Positions 27,779 through 36,675 of a stretch of DNA of 64,000 nucleotides are shown one piece after another. The position numbers and the translations under genes were made by a program. Under the pieces are notes generated by a model that was not told where the DNA came from, did no database searches, and was given only the letters and a program-made list of their open reading frames with translations. Positions within the stretch are counted from its first letter, which is position 1; each line of letters begins with the position of its first letter. Source of the stretch: CAYMOV01 sp964392085 (lineage in GTDB: Bacteria > Oederibacteriota > Muellerivitia > Muellerivitales > Muellerivitaceae); the NCBI GenBank assembly GCA_964392085.1, contig CAYMOV010000001.1, forward strand, positions 1-64,000, written 5' to 3'.

Positions 27779-28612
27779 ATGGCTTGGTCCGGCTGGATCC
27801 TTGTTTTAACCGCGGGTTTTTACCTGGGGGCGACCTGGTCCGCGATGGGTTATTTCCGTAATTGGAACCTGGCCCAGGACGTGGCGGCCGGACGGTTCTT
27901 GGCCATGGGCATCACGGCACATATCGTCTTCCTGGGGATCCGCTGGGTCCAGACCGGTTTCATTCCCCTCACGGCCTTTTCCGAGGTCCTCGCGGTTTTG
28001 GGCCTGTGCCTTTCCATCGGGTTGGCCTTGACTCGGATGCGGGTGCGCATCCCGGTGCTCTCCTCCCTGTTCCTTCCCCTGATCGTTCTTTTCACCCTGG
28101 CCTCCCTCGCGGCGGGTCCCACCCCCGGGCCGGAGATCCAGCCCCAATTTAAAACCACCCTCCTGGCCGTCCATATCCTTTGCAACCTGTTGGGTTATTC
28201 CTACTTCACCCTGGGGTTCTTCACGGGTTTGGCCTTCTACATCCAGGAAGGCCGGCTGAAGGAGCACAAGATCCAGGCTTGGACCTTCCATCTTCCTTCG
28301 CTTGAGACCATGGACGGATTGACGGTCCGGTTCACGGCCTGGGGATTCGTCTTCTGGACCTTCGGCATCGCCCTGGGGATCCTCAACGCGGTCAAGACCG
28401 AATCCAAACTGCCGGCCTACGACCCGAAAATCATCAGCGCCTGGTGTGTCTGGGGGCTTTACGCCCTGTACTTCGCCCTTCGCTGGGGCCTCCGCATGCG
28501 CGGCAAGAAGGCTTTGGCTTTGGCCGTGGCGGGATACCTCCTGTCCTTGTTCACCTTCTTCGGGGTCAAACTCCTCATGACGACCCACCACACCTTCGGA
28601 TTGGGTTCATGA
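27779..28612 (+). CDS. HemX/CcsA-like cytochrome c assembly family membrane protein
   Basis: A 277-residue protein with about eight transmembrane helices, of the CcsA/CcmC/HemX family. Conserved His-containing segments (MGITAHIVFLGIRW, AVHILCNLLGYSYF, KLLMTTHHTFGLGS) are the usual heme-ligand positions; a degenerate version of the tryptophan-rich loop is DPKIISAWCVWGLYALYF. HemX homologues commonly precede hemA and are thought to tune glutamyl-tRNA reductase level, while CcsA homologues deliver heme to cytochrome c. Position directly before hemA (overlapping ATGA) favours HemX. Confidence 0.8.
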   Translation: MAWSGWILVLTAGFYLGATWSAMGYFRNWNLAQDVAAGRFLAMGITAHIVFLGIRWVQTGFIPLTAFSEVLAVLGLCLSIGLALTRMRVRIPVLSSLFLPLIVLFTLASLAAGPTPGPEIQPQFKTTLLAVHILCNLLGYSYFTLGFFTGLAFYIQEGRLKEHKIQAWTFHLPSLETMDGLTVRFTAWGFVFWTFGIALGILNAVKTESKLPAYDPKIISAWCVWGLYALYFALRWGLRMRGKKALALAVAGYLLSLFTFFGVKLLMTTHHTFGLGS

Positions 28613-29892
28613 AGGACCGGTTCATTGTTTTCGGCCTGAACCATTCCACCACCCCGGTGGAGGTGCGCGAGAAATACGCGCTTCCGCCCGAAGAGGCGCG
28701 TTTGGTCGTCGAGTCGCTGAAACCGGACGCCGCCGAGGCCGTCTTCCTTTCCACCTGCAACCGGGTGGAGTTTTACCTTCGAACGGACCGGGCTGAGGAA
28801 GCCATCACCCGGGTGCGGACCGCCCTGAACGCCAAGCACAAACTCAAGGATTCCGACGCGGCCAAGTATTTTTACCGGCACGACGGGGTGGACGCATTCC
28901 GGCACCTGTTCCGTGTCGCCGGTTCCCTCGACTCGATGGTGGTGGGCGAGGCCCAGATCCTCGGGCAGGTGAAGGAAGCCTACCGGTCCGCGGTGGAAGC
29001 CGGGACCGCCGGGCCGTTCCTCAACGGAGTTTTCCAAAGGGCCTTCTCGGCCGCCAAACGGGTCCGCAGCCAGACCGACATCGCCCGGCTCCCGGTTTCC
29101 ATCTCCTCGGTGGCCGTGGACCTGGCTCTCAAGATCTTCACCCGCTTGGATGAGCACCGGGCGCTGGTTTTGGGCGCCGGGGAAATGAGCGAGAACACCG
29201 CCAAGCACCTGGTGGCGGCTGGTGTGGGGAAGTTTTGGGTCGCCAACCGGACGGTCGAGAAGGCCCGCCTCCTGGCCCAGAACCTGGGAGGCCAAGCCAT
29301 GAGCCTCGCGGAGGGCCTGGAGCGGCTCCATGAGGCTGATATCGTCATTTCTTCCGTGGGCGGGGATCAACCCACCCTCACGTCCGAGGTGGTCCGATCC
29401 GCCATGGCCAAGCGGCGGGGAAAGCCCCTGTTCCTCATCGACATCGGAGTCCCGCGAAACATCGAGCCCGAGGCCGGTCGGGTGGACTCGGTTTACCTCT
29501 TCAACATCGACGACCTGTCCCAGGTGGCCCAGGCCAACCGGGACGCCCGGTCCAAGGCGCTTTCCCAGGCCGAGACCGTCCTGGACCAGGAGATGCGGGA
29601 ACTCCTGGCCTGGCTGAATAACCTGGCCCTGGTGCCCACCATCACGGGGCTGCGGGAAAGGATCGAGTCCCTCCGATCCCATGAATGGGAGGAATTCCTG
29701 AAGAAAAACCCGGACCTGGCCCCCAAGGACCTGGAAAGGTTGGAACGCCTGACCCGATCCATGGCCGCCAAAATGCTCCACGAGCCTACGGTGCGGTTGA
29801 AAGGCCTGGAGGACGAGTCGGACCGTTTTCTTTACGCCAAGGTGCTCAGGGAGCTATTCGGCCTGAACCCCCCGCCGGGGTCCGCGTCATGA
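28609..29892 (+). CDS. hemA: Glutamyl-tRNA reductase
   Basis: A 427-residue HemA, which reduces glutamyl-tRNA(Glu) to glutamate-1-semialdehyde, the first step of the C5 route to tetrapyrroles. The nucleophilic Cys 50 lies in AVFLSTCNRVEFYL. SLDSMVVGEAQILGQVKEAY and the NADPH-binding LVLGAGEMSENTAKHL follow, with the dimerisation helix at the end. The start is ATG 28609, overlapping the hemX stop; the N-terminal FGLNHSTTPVEVREK is the family's usual beginning. It overlaps hemC by four bases. Confidence 0.96.
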   Translation: MKDRFIVFGLNHSTTPVEVREKYALPPEEARLVVESLKPDAAEAVFLSTCNRVEFYLRTDRAEEAITRVRTALNAKHKLKDSDAAKYFYRHDGVDAFRHLFRVAGSLDSMVVGEAQILGQVKEAYRSAVEAGTAGPFLNGVFQRAFSAAKRVRSQTDIARLPVSISSVAVDLALKIFTRLDEHRALVLGAGEMSENTAKHLVAAGVGKFWVANRTVEKARLLAQNLGGQAMSLAEGLERLHEADIVISSVGGDQPTLTSEVVRSAMAKRRGKPLFLIDIGVPRNIEPEAGRVDSVYLFNIDDLSQVAQANRDARSKALSQAETVLDQEMRELLAWLNNLALVPTITGLRERIESLRSHEWEEFLKKNPDLAPKDLERLERLTRSMAAKMLHEPTVRLKGLEDESDRFLYAKVLRELFGLNPPPGSAS

Positions 29893-30833
29893 GCGGTCCG
29901 ATCCGCATCGGCACCCGCGGCAGCGCCCTGGCCCTGGCCCAGGCTGAGGTGGTACGCGCCCAAGTGGCGGCGTTGGTCCCCGACCGGGGCGCGGTCCTCG
30001 AGATCTACAAGACCTCCGGCGACCGGTTCTCCATTGACGCTCCCGAGGCACCCCCCGGGCCCCAGGACGTCCAAGGCCTGTTCACGAAGGAACTCGACGA
30101 AGCCTTGTTGTCGGGGAAGATCGAGGCCTGCATCCACAGCCTCAAGGACGTCCCCACGACCTTGACGCCGGGGATCGCCTTGGCGGCCGTCCTGGTCCGC
30201 GAGGATGTTCGCGACGCCGTGGTGGCTGCCAACGGCGGTTCCTTCCGGGACCTACCCAACGGCTCCCGCATCGGGACCAGTTCGCCACGCCGCACGGCGC
30301 TCCTCCGCAATTCCCGGCCCGACGTCACCGTGGCGCCTCTCCGGGGAAACCTCGATACCCGCCTCCGCAAGCTCCGGGAGGGCCATTACGACGCCATCCT
30401 GGTGGCCACGGCGGGCCTCAAACGATTGGGCCGGGGCTCCGAGGCGACCGGCTACCTCGATCCCCCGGAGTTCCTCCCCTCGCCGGCGCAAGGCGCCCTC
30501 GGGTTGACCGCCCGATCCCGCGATCCGGAGACCCTGAAAATCCTCTCGGCCCTCAACGACCCGGACACCCGCGCCTGTGTAGAGGCCGAACGCTCCTTCC
30601 TCCGGGCTCTCCGGGGCGGTTGTTCGGTCCCGGTGGGGGCCTACGCGAAACGCGAGGGCGACCGAATGACCCTCTGGGGCGTGGTGGCCTCCATGGACGG
30701 CAGTGAGGCGGTAAGGCGGTCCGTCGAGGGCGAACTGTCCCAAGCGGTCCGAATGGGCGAGGATTTGGCCGACTGGTGCCTTTCCCACGGAGCCGATGAC
30801 ATCCTGCGGACCGTCCGGAAGGACCGGTCGTGA
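29889..30833 (+). CDS. hemC: Hydroxymethylbilane synthase (porphobilinogen deaminase)
   Basis: A 314-residue enzyme that joins four porphobilinogen units. RIGTRGSALALAQA at the start, HSLKDVPT near residue 83, and the dipyrromethane-cofactor attachment Cys 245 in RGGCSVPVGAYA are all present. ATG 29889 overlaps the hemA stop (ATGA). It overlaps the next gene by four bases as well, so hemA-hemC-cobA/hemD are translationally coupled. Confidence 0.96.
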   Translation: MSGPIRIGTRGSALALAQAEVVRAQVAALVPDRGAVLEIYKTSGDRFSIDAPEAPPGPQDVQGLFTKELDEALLSGKIEACIHSLKDVPTTLTPGIALAAVLVREDVRDAVVAANGGSFRDLPNGSRIGTSSPRRTALLRNSRPDVTVAPLRGNLDTRLRKLREGHYDAILVATAGLKRLGRGSEATGYLDPPEFLPSPAQGALGLTARSRDPETLKILSALNDPDTRACVEAERSFLRALRGGCSVPVGAYAKREGDRMTLWGVVASMDGSEAVRRSVEGELSQAVRMGEDLADWCLSHGADDILRTVRKDRS

Positions 30834-32350
30834 AGCCGGGTCGTGTCTACCTGGTGGGCGCGGGTCCCGGGGATCCTGGTTTGTTGACCCGCCGAGGTGA
30901 ACAGGTCCTGGCACGGGCCGACGTGGTGGTCTACGACGCCCTGGTCGGCAAACCCCTCCTCCGGTTGGCGCGGCCGGGCGCGCGGCTGGTTTCCCGGGCC
31001 CAATGGACCGGCCCGACGGGCCAAAGAAGGATCGAGCAGGCGCTGGTACGGGAGGCCCGGAAGGGCTTGACGGTCGTGCGGCTCAAGGGCGGGGACCCTT
31101 TCGTGTTTGGGCGCGGCGGGGAGGAGGCTGAGGCTTTGCTTAAGGCCAAGATCCCCTACGAAGTGGTGCCGGGCGTCACCTCAGCCATCGCGGTGCCGGC
31201 CTACGCCGGAATACCCGTAACCCATCGCGGCCACAACTCCTCCTTCACCGTAGTGACCGGCCATGAGGACCCGTTGAAACCCGGGTCCCGCATCGACTGG
31301 AGCCACCTCGCCAAGACCCAAGGAACCCTGGTGTTCCTGATGGGACTGAAAACCCTGGAGCTGGTCTGCGCCCGCCTGATCCGAGCAGGCATGGCCCCCG
31401 CCACCCCAGCGGCACTCATTGAAAAGGGAACGACCGCCCGGCAGCGCGTCTACTCAGGCACCCTCGCGACCCTTGCGGTGATCGTCCGGCGGGAAGGGGT
31501 CCAGCCCCCGGCCGTCTTGGTGGTGGGGGATGTGGTGGATCTGAGGAAGACACTCCGTTGGTGGGAAAAGAAGCCCCTCACGGGCCTCCGAATCCTGGTG
31601 ACACGGGAACAGCCCGAGCATGATGTCACCCCCTTGCTGGAGGACGCCGGAGCCGAAGTGATCGGACTGCCCGCGATCGAGCTTCAGTACAGCCGACTCG
31701 GGGGGGAAACCTTCCTGAAGGACCCGGCCTCCTACGATTGGGTGGTACTGTCCAGCGCCCGGGGCGCGACTTGGTTCAAATTGCGAATGACGGAATCCGG
31801 CCTGGACGCGCGCCGACTTGCGAACACCCGTTTCGCCTGTGTGGGGGAAGCCACCGCGGGGGTCCTGGGCGTTTTTGGGATCCGGGCCGACTTGGTCCCC
31901 AAGAACTTCAGTCAGGAGGGCTTGGTCCGCTCTTTCTCCCGGACCGACCTTCGAGGCAAAAAGGTGCTCTTGGCCCGCGCCCAGGAAGCCCGTGACGTCC
32001 TACCCCAAGCGCTGAAAAAAATGGGCGCGAAAGTGGAACTCTGGGATCTTTATTCCACCGGGATCCCAAAGGATTCCCGGCAGGCGGCCCGTCGCCTCTT
32101 TGCCCAAGAGGGCGGGGCCGACGCGGTCCTGTTCGGTTCCTCCTTGGCGGTGAAGAACTTCTACGGCTTCTTCAACCCCGCGCAACGTAAGAAATGGTTG
32201 TCGGACCTGGTCGTGGCCTCGATCGGACCCGTGACCTCCAAGGCAGTTCGGGCCCAAGGGGGCCGGGTGGCGGTGGAACCCAAGAAATACACCTTCCCGG
32301 CCCTGGTGGATTCCCTGGTGGCCTGGGCCCAAAAGCGGAAAAAATCGTAA
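30830..32350 (+). CDS. cobA/hemD: Fused uroporphyrinogen-III C-methyltransferase and uroporphyrinogen-III synthase
   Basis: A 506-residue two-domain protein. Residues 1-245 are the SUMT (CobA) methyltransferase: VYLVGAGPGDPGLLTRRG, DPFVFGRGGEEAEAL and VVPGVTSAIAVPAYAGIPVTHR. Residues about 255-506 are HemD, starting GLRILVTREQPEHDVTPLLEDAGAEV and containing VVLSSARGATWF. HemD closes hydroxymethylbilane to uroporphyrinogen III; CobA methylates that product twice to precorrin-2, which the dehydrogenase at 27305 can use. Such fusions are known in Firmicutes and others. GTG start overlaps the hemC stop. Confidence 0.95.
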   Translation: MKPGRVYLVGAGPGDPGLLTRRGEQVLARADVVVYDALVGKPLLRLARPGARLVSRAQWTGPTGQRRIEQALVREARKGLTVVRLKGGDPFVFGRGGEEAEALLKAKIPYEVVPGVTSAIAVPAYAGIPVTHRGHNSSFTVVTGHEDPLKPGSRIDWSHLAKTQGTLVFLMGLKTLELVCARLIRAGMAPATPAALIEKGTTARQRVYSGTLATLAVIVRREGVQPPAVLVVGDVVDLRKTLRWWEKKPLTGLRILVTREQPEHDVTPLLEDAGAEVIGLPAIELQYSRLGGETFLKDPASYDWVVLSSARGATWFKLRMTESGLDARRLANTRFACVGEATAGVLGVFGIRADLVPKNFSQEGLVRSFSRTDLRGKKVLLARAQEARDVLPQALKKMGAKVELWDLYSTGIPKDSRQAARRLFAQEGGADAVLFGSSLAVKNFYGFFNPAQRKKWLSDLVVASIGPVTSKAVRAQGGRVAVEPKKYTFPALVDSLVAWAQKRKKS

Positions 32351-32377
32351 TTAATAGGTCCCGATTGAAACCCGTCG

Positions 32378-32405
32378 TTGGGATTGACGGGGTTGGTTTT
32401 ATAAT
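32378..32405 (+). promoter_or_regulatory. Probable promoter of hemB
   Basis: TTGGGA at 32378-32383 and TATAAT at 32400-32405, spacer 16 bases. It lies in the 112-base gap after cobA/hemD, so hemB-hemL may be expressed both from here and from upstream. Confidence 0.6.
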
Positions 32406-32462
32406 GTCCTCACGAAACTTGGACTTGAGTCCGGGTGAATGGCCGAACGAAAGAGGGATTCC

Positions 32463-33434
32463 ATGGCATTTCCTGTGACCCGACTGAGGCGACTTCGCCG
32501 AACCCCTCAATTGCGCGACTTGGTCCGAGAGACCCGACTCCACCCCTCGGATTTCATCCTGCCCCTCTTCATCGAGGAAGGACGGACCGCCCCCGTCGCC
32601 ATTGGGTCCATGCCGGGGGTGCGACGCCATTCCATGGCCAGCCTCGTGCGGGAGGCCGAAATCGCAAAGCGGGCTGGTGTCCCCGGCGTCATCCTCTTCG
32701 GTATCCCCAAGCATAAGGATCCCCTGGCCAAGTCGGGTTATGCCAAAAACGGCGTGGTCCAACAGGCGGTGCGCCGCCTCAAGAAGGAAATCCCCGAATT
32801 GGTGGTCCTCACCGACGTCTGCGCCTGCGAATACACCAGCCACGGCCATTGCGGCATCCTGAAGGGCCAGGAGGTCCAGAACGACCCCACCCTCGCGCTC
32901 CTCGAGAAGATCGCCCTGTCCCACGCGGAAGCGGGGGTCGATCTGGTGGCCCCATCGGACATGATGGACGGGCGGGTGGGGGCGATCCGCAGGGCGTTGG
33001 ATACCCACGGTTTCCAGGACCTGCCGATCCTGGCTTATTCCGCGAAGTTCGCCTCGGCGTTTTATGGCCCGTTCCGGGAGGCCGTCGACTCCACTCCGGC
33101 CTTTGGGGACCGCAAGAGCTACCAGATGGACGCGGCCAACCCGAGGGAAGCGATCAGGGAGATCGAGCAGGACCTCGCCGAAGGCGCGGACCTGGTGATG
33201 GTGAAGCCCGCCTTGACGGCACTCGACGTGATCACCCGGGCCAAGGAGCGGTTCAAGGTGCCGGTCTGGGCCTACCACGTCTCGGGCGAGTACGCCATGA
33301 TCGAGGCCGCCCGCCAAAAGGGATGGCTCGACGGAGACCGGGCCCAGGCGGAAGCCCTGACCGCCATCAAGCGGGCGGGCGCCGACCGGATCCTGACCTA
33401 TTGGGCGGTCCAAGCGGCGAAGTGGTTCAAGTAA
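32463..33434 (+). CDS. hemB: Porphobilinogen synthase (delta-aminolevulinic acid dehydratase)
   Basis: A 323-residue HemB, which condenses two aminolevulinate molecules. It is the zinc type: Cys 120, 122 and 130 in DVCACEYTSHGHCGIL. The two active-site lysines are Lys 195 in AYSAKFASAFYGPF and Lys 248 in VMVKPALTALDVI. I start at ATG 32463, which has AGAGGGA at good spacing; ATG 32439 is in frame but less well placed. Confidence 0.95.
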   Translation: MAFPVTRLRRLRRTPQLRDLVRETRLHPSDFILPLFIEEGRTAPVAIGSMPGVRRHSMASLVREAEIAKRAGVPGVILFGIPKHKDPLAKSGYAKNGVVQQAVRRLKKEIPELVVLTDVCACEYTSHGHCGILKGQEVQNDPTLALLEKIALSHAEAGVDLVAPSDMMDGRVGAIRRALDTHGFQDLPILAYSAKFASAFYGPFREAVDSTPAFGDRKSYQMDAANPREAIREIEQDLAEGADLVMVKPALTALDVITRAKERFKVPVWAYHVSGEYAMIEAARQKGWLDGDRAQAEALTAIKRAGADRILTYWAVQAAKWFK

Positions 33435-33508
33435 AAACACGGATGGCGGTTGGCGTATAGCGGTTGGCCAAAACAACGAATCAACCTAAAGCATTAATCG
33501 GGGACAAA

Positions 33509-34816
33509 ATGGCACGCGGACCGAAACCCTTCTCGCTGAAGCAATCCGAACGGCTTTTCGCCGAGGCCAAGAAGCACCTGGTGGGTGGGGTCAATAGCCC
33601 GGTCCGGGCCTTCCGGGGCGTGGGCGGCAACCCCATCGTCTTCTCGAGGGGGAAGGGGCCCTACCTGATCGACGTGGACGGAAACCGGTACCTCGACCTC
33701 GTCGGGTCCTGGGGTCCGTTGATCCTGGGCCACGTCCAGACCGAGGTGGCGAACAAAGTCCGCCGGACCCTCCGCAAGGGATTCACCTTCGGGGCACCCA
33801 ACCCGCTGGAGGTGGATTTGGCCGTGGAGGTGAAAAAGGCTTATCCCACCATGGAGAAGGTCCGATTCGTATCCTCCGGGACCGAGGCGACCTTCAGCGC
33901 CATCCGCCTGGCCCGCGCCGCCACGAAACGCAAGCGGATCCTGAAGTTCGACGGCTGTTACCACGGCCACGGCGACAGCCTCTTGGTGGCCGCGGGCAGC
34001 GGTCCAGCCACCCTCGGACTGCCGGACTCCCCGGGGGTACCTGAGGAGATCGCCTCCCTGACCCTCAGCGTTCCTTACAATGATTTGGAAGCCGTCCGTT
34101 TGGCCTTCGCTCAATTCAAGGATATCGCGGCGGTCATCGTGGAACCCGTGGCGGGGAACATGGGGGTCGTCCCGCCGGTTCCGGGGTTCCTGGAAGGCCT
34201 CCGGGACATCACGAAGCAGAACGGCGCGCTCCTGATTTTCGACGAGGTCATGTGCGGATTCCGGGTGGCGATGGGCGGCGCCCAAGAGCTTTATCAGGTC
34301 CCGGCCGACCTCACCACGCTGGGCAAGGTGATCGGCGGCGGGTTCCCGGCCGCGGCCTATGGGGGCCGGTTGGACCTGATGTCGCTGGTTTCCCCCGAGG
34401 GACCGGTCTACCAGGCTGGCACCCTATCGGGCAACCCCGTGGCCATGGCGGCTGGTTTGGCGACCTTGAAGATCCTCCGCCGGACGAACGCCCATCAAGG
34501 ACTCGAAGAAACAGGCGCTTTCCTGGAGGTGGGGATACGCAGGGCCCTGACCGCCACCCAAACCGATGCAGTCCTCCAAAGGGTGGGGAGCATGGCGACG
34601 CTTTTCTTCCAAAAGGGGCCCGTCCGGAACTACAAGGACGCCAAGAAGAGCGACCGCGACCGCTTCTCCCGGTTCTTCTGGGCCATGGCCAAACGGGGCG
34701 TGTACCTCCCACCGTCCCAATTTGAGGCCTGGTTCCTGAACACGGCGCTGAAGAAGGAACACCTGAAGCGGATCCTGAAGGCCTTCACGGAAAGCCTGTT
34801 GGAGTCGAAGGCCTAA
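33509..34816 (+). CDS. hemL: Glutamate-1-semialdehyde 2,1-aminomutase
   Basis: A 435-residue PLP enzyme making 5-aminolevulinate, the second step of the C5 route. HLVGGVNSPVRAFRGVGG at the start, FDGCYHGHGDSLLVAAGSG, and the PLP lysine Lys 273 in TTLGKVIGGGFPAAAYGG are diagnostic. The start is ATG 33509 with GGGGA upstream; a longer TTG frame from 33464 is unlikely. With hemA, C, D and B it completes the route from glutamyl-tRNA to uroporphyrinogen III. No later heme genes (hemE, hemF/N, hemG, hemH) or ahb genes are in the window. Confidence 0.95.
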   Translation: MARGPKPFSLKQSERLFAEAKKHLVGGVNSPVRAFRGVGGNPIVFSRGKGPYLIDVDGNRYLDLVGSWGPLILGHVQTEVANKVRRTLRKGFTFGAPNPLEVDLAVEVKKAYPTMEKVRFVSSGTEATFSAIRLARAATKRKRILKFDGCYHGHGDSLLVAAGSGPATLGLPDSPGVPEEIASLTLSVPYNDLEAVRLAFAQFKDIAAVIVEPVAGNMGVVPPVPGFLEGLRDITKQNGALLIFDEVMCGFRVAMGGAQELYQVPADLTTLGKVIGGGFPAAAYGGRLDLMSLVSPEGPVYQAGTLSGNPVAMAAGLATLKILRRTNAHQGLEETGAFLEVGIRRALTATQTDAVLQRVGSMATLFFQKGPVRNYKDAKKSDRDRFSRFFWAMAKRGVYLPPSQFEAWFLNTALKKEHLKRILKAFTESLLESKA

Positions 34817-34824
34817 GGGTCTGT

Positions 34825-34830
34825 TATAAT
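34825..34830 (+). promoter_or_regulatory. TATAAT -10 element before the Thr/Pro-linker gene pair
   Basis: A perfect TATAAT lies 54 bases before the first gene of the pair, just after the hemL stop. No good -35 hexamer sits at the usual distance (TTGGAG at 34799 is 20 bases away). Confidence 0.45.
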
Positions 34831-34883
34831 CTTAACAGCGTCGTAACCCCACCCTTGGGGCGATTCGATTTCCAGGATGGTGC

Positions 34884-35552
34884 ATGGGACGACCCCTCTT
34901 ACCTACGATTTCCGGGACTCTCCTAGCGGGGTTTTTCCTGTTGTCCGTTCCCGGGTGGGGCGCGGATTTCATGGAAATCAACGTATTGCCTACCCCAAAA
35001 TCGACGATCCCCAACGCCTCTACCGTCTCCAAGACCCCGACCCATCCAGCGACTGAAAAGGCGACGGTCGCCCCAACCCAGACCGCGGTTCCCGACCCCA
35101 CCGCCGATCAGGCGACCGAGGAGCCCACGGTTTCATCAGTTCCCAATCTGACGGTGACGCCCACCCCGACCGGGACCCCCATCGCGTCGGATTTCGCCAC
35201 ACCTGTTACGTCCCCTTCACCGACCCCTGTCTTGGTCCCCACCCCCGATGTCGTGAAGGGACAGCTGAAGATGAAGGACCTCTACGCGGCCGGGATGAAG
35301 GCTTACCGATCCAAGGATTACGAGAAGTCGATCCGTTTCCTGAAGCAATCCTTGGATTACCACGACCCCTACACACCCAAATACTATTACGCCGAATCGA
35401 ACGCCATGCTTGGCGTGATCTACCAATTCTATTTTATGGTGCCGGGCCATACCGCCTTGGCGCGTGATTATTACCAGGCCGCGTTGAAGATCGACCCGAC
35501 CACCCAATCGGCGAAGTTGCATTTGAAGGAAGTCCAAGACGGGAGGGATTGA
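34884..35552 (+). CDS. Exported protein with Thr/Pro-rich linker and TPR-like C-terminal domain
   Basis: A 222-residue protein. Signal peptide of about 26 residues (hydrophobic LLAGFFLLSVPGWG). Residues about 35-125 are a flexible Thr/Pro/Ala/Val-rich linker (for example TPTPTGTPIASDF). Residues about 130-222 form a helical TPR-like unit: DLYAAGMKAYRSKDYEKSIRF, then YYYAESNAMLGVIYQ, then YYQAALKIDPTTQSAKL. The same three segments recur in the next gene. Its stop overlaps the next start (TGATG), so the two are coupled. The TPR part suggests protein-protein contact in the periplasm or at the surface. I do not recognise the family. Confidence 0.75.
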   Translation: MGRPLLPTISGTLLAGFFLLSVPGWGADFMEINVLPTPKSTIPNASTVSKTPTHPATEKATVAPTQTAVPDPTADQATEEPTVSSVPNLTVTPTPTGTPIASDFATPVTSPSPTPVLVPTPDVVKGQLKMKDLYAAGMKAYRSKDYEKSIRFLKQSLDYHDPYTPKYYYAESNAMLGVIYQFYFMVPGHTALARDYYQAALKIDPTTQSAKLHLKEVQDGRD

Positions 35553-36673
35553 TGAAGAAATCCATGCGAGTGTTGCTGGGATGCCTGCTGGTCTTGGGGG
35601 CGGTTTCATTCCCTAAGACGGTCTCCGCCCTCCCCAAAAAGCCCATTGCCTTCACCCTCCAAGGCATCTACATATCCCCCATGAAGCCTGAGGCGGTGGC
35701 CGATGTCCTCAGCGACGGATGGGCGATCTTCGCCATGCCGGAATTTCAGGCGAACCCCTTTCTGGGTCTCGGAGTTGGTTATGAATATGACCACTTTTAC
35801 CGGCCGGGCCGGGGCAGTATGAGGGCGGCCGATATGTTCCTGGCGGGTCGCCTCCATATGCCTGGCCGCTCGGGCGACAACATCCCCTATTTCCTGGCAA
35901 CTCTCGGCGTGAACGACCTTCCCAAGACGGGCGACCATTGGCGTGGGACCACCCGAGCCTCCATCGGGTTGGGCACCCGCCTGGGGGTCGTGCCTGGATT
36001 TTCCTTCGACTTGGGCGTCCACCAGCATTGGATGCTCCCCAGGCCCTACAATATGCAATACGTTGAAGTCAGGTGGGGGATTGCGATGGAATTCGGCGAG
36101 CCCGAACCCCAGCCGACTAAGAAACCTACCCAAGCCCCGAGTCCTTCCGCCACTACAACCGTAACTGTGGGCAGTCCCACGGCGACAACGACCGTTACCG
36201 CGACTCCGACGGCCACCACAACCCAGGGCATGCCGCCCGAGGTGCCAACCGCCACGGTGACCCCCACCGCGACCTCGAACGAGTTCTCCAAGAACCCTTT
36301 GCCGACCGAGGAGACCTTCAAGACCATGCGGGAGTGCTATGAAGTCGGGATCACCGCCTACCGCCTAAAAGAATTCGCGAAGGCCGCCAAATACTTCAAG
36401 AAGTCCCTGACCATCAACGACCCCAGCACCCCTTACTGGTACTACGCCGAGGCGAACGCCATGATGGGGGTCGTATACCAACGCTTCGGACGACTGCCTG
36501 ACCATCTCCAGAAGGCTGAGTATTACTACCGGGCGGCCCTGAAGATCGACCCTGCCACCGAAACGGCCAAGAAGGGCCTTGTCTCCCTGGGCATCTCAAC
36601 GGCGCCGGTCCACCATCGGGCGCCGGTCCATCATCGCGTGGCTCCCAAACCCGCCGCGACGCCGAGCGAATAG
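35552..36673 (+). CDS. Exported barrel-like protein with Thr-rich linker and TPR-like C-terminal domain
   Basis: A 373-residue protein. Signal peptide of about 26 residues ending VSALP. Residues about 30-190 have alternating strand pattern with aromatic residues (NPFLGLGVGYEYDHFYRPG, RASIGLGTRLGVVPGF) like a small outer-membrane barrel. A Thr/Pro/Ala linker follows (about 195-255), then a TPR-like unit (CYEVGITAYRLKEFAKAAKYF, YYAEANAMMGVVYQ, YYYRAALKIDPATETAK) clearly homologous to the end of the preceding protein. The last 20 residues hold a doubled APVHHR. ATG 35552 is preferred over TTG 35549. Confidence 0.75.
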   Translation: MKKSMRVLLGCLLVLGAVSFPKTVSALPKKPIAFTLQGIYISPMKPEAVADVLSDGWAIFAMPEFQANPFLGLGVGYEYDHFYRPGRGSMRAADMFLAGRLHMPGRSGDNIPYFLATLGVNDLPKTGDHWRGTTRASIGLGTRLGVVPGFSFDLGVHQHWMLPRPYNMQYVEVRWGIAMEFGEPEPQPTKKPTQAPSPSATTTVTVGSPTATTTVTATPTATTTQGMPPEVPTATVTPTATSNEFSKNPLPTEETFKTMRECYEVGITAYRLKEFAKAAKYFKKSLTINDPSTPYWYYAEANAMMGVVYQRFGRLPDHLQKAEYYYRAALKIDPATETAKKGLVSLGISTAPVHHRAPVHHRVAPKPAATPSE

Positions 36674-36675
36674 GC

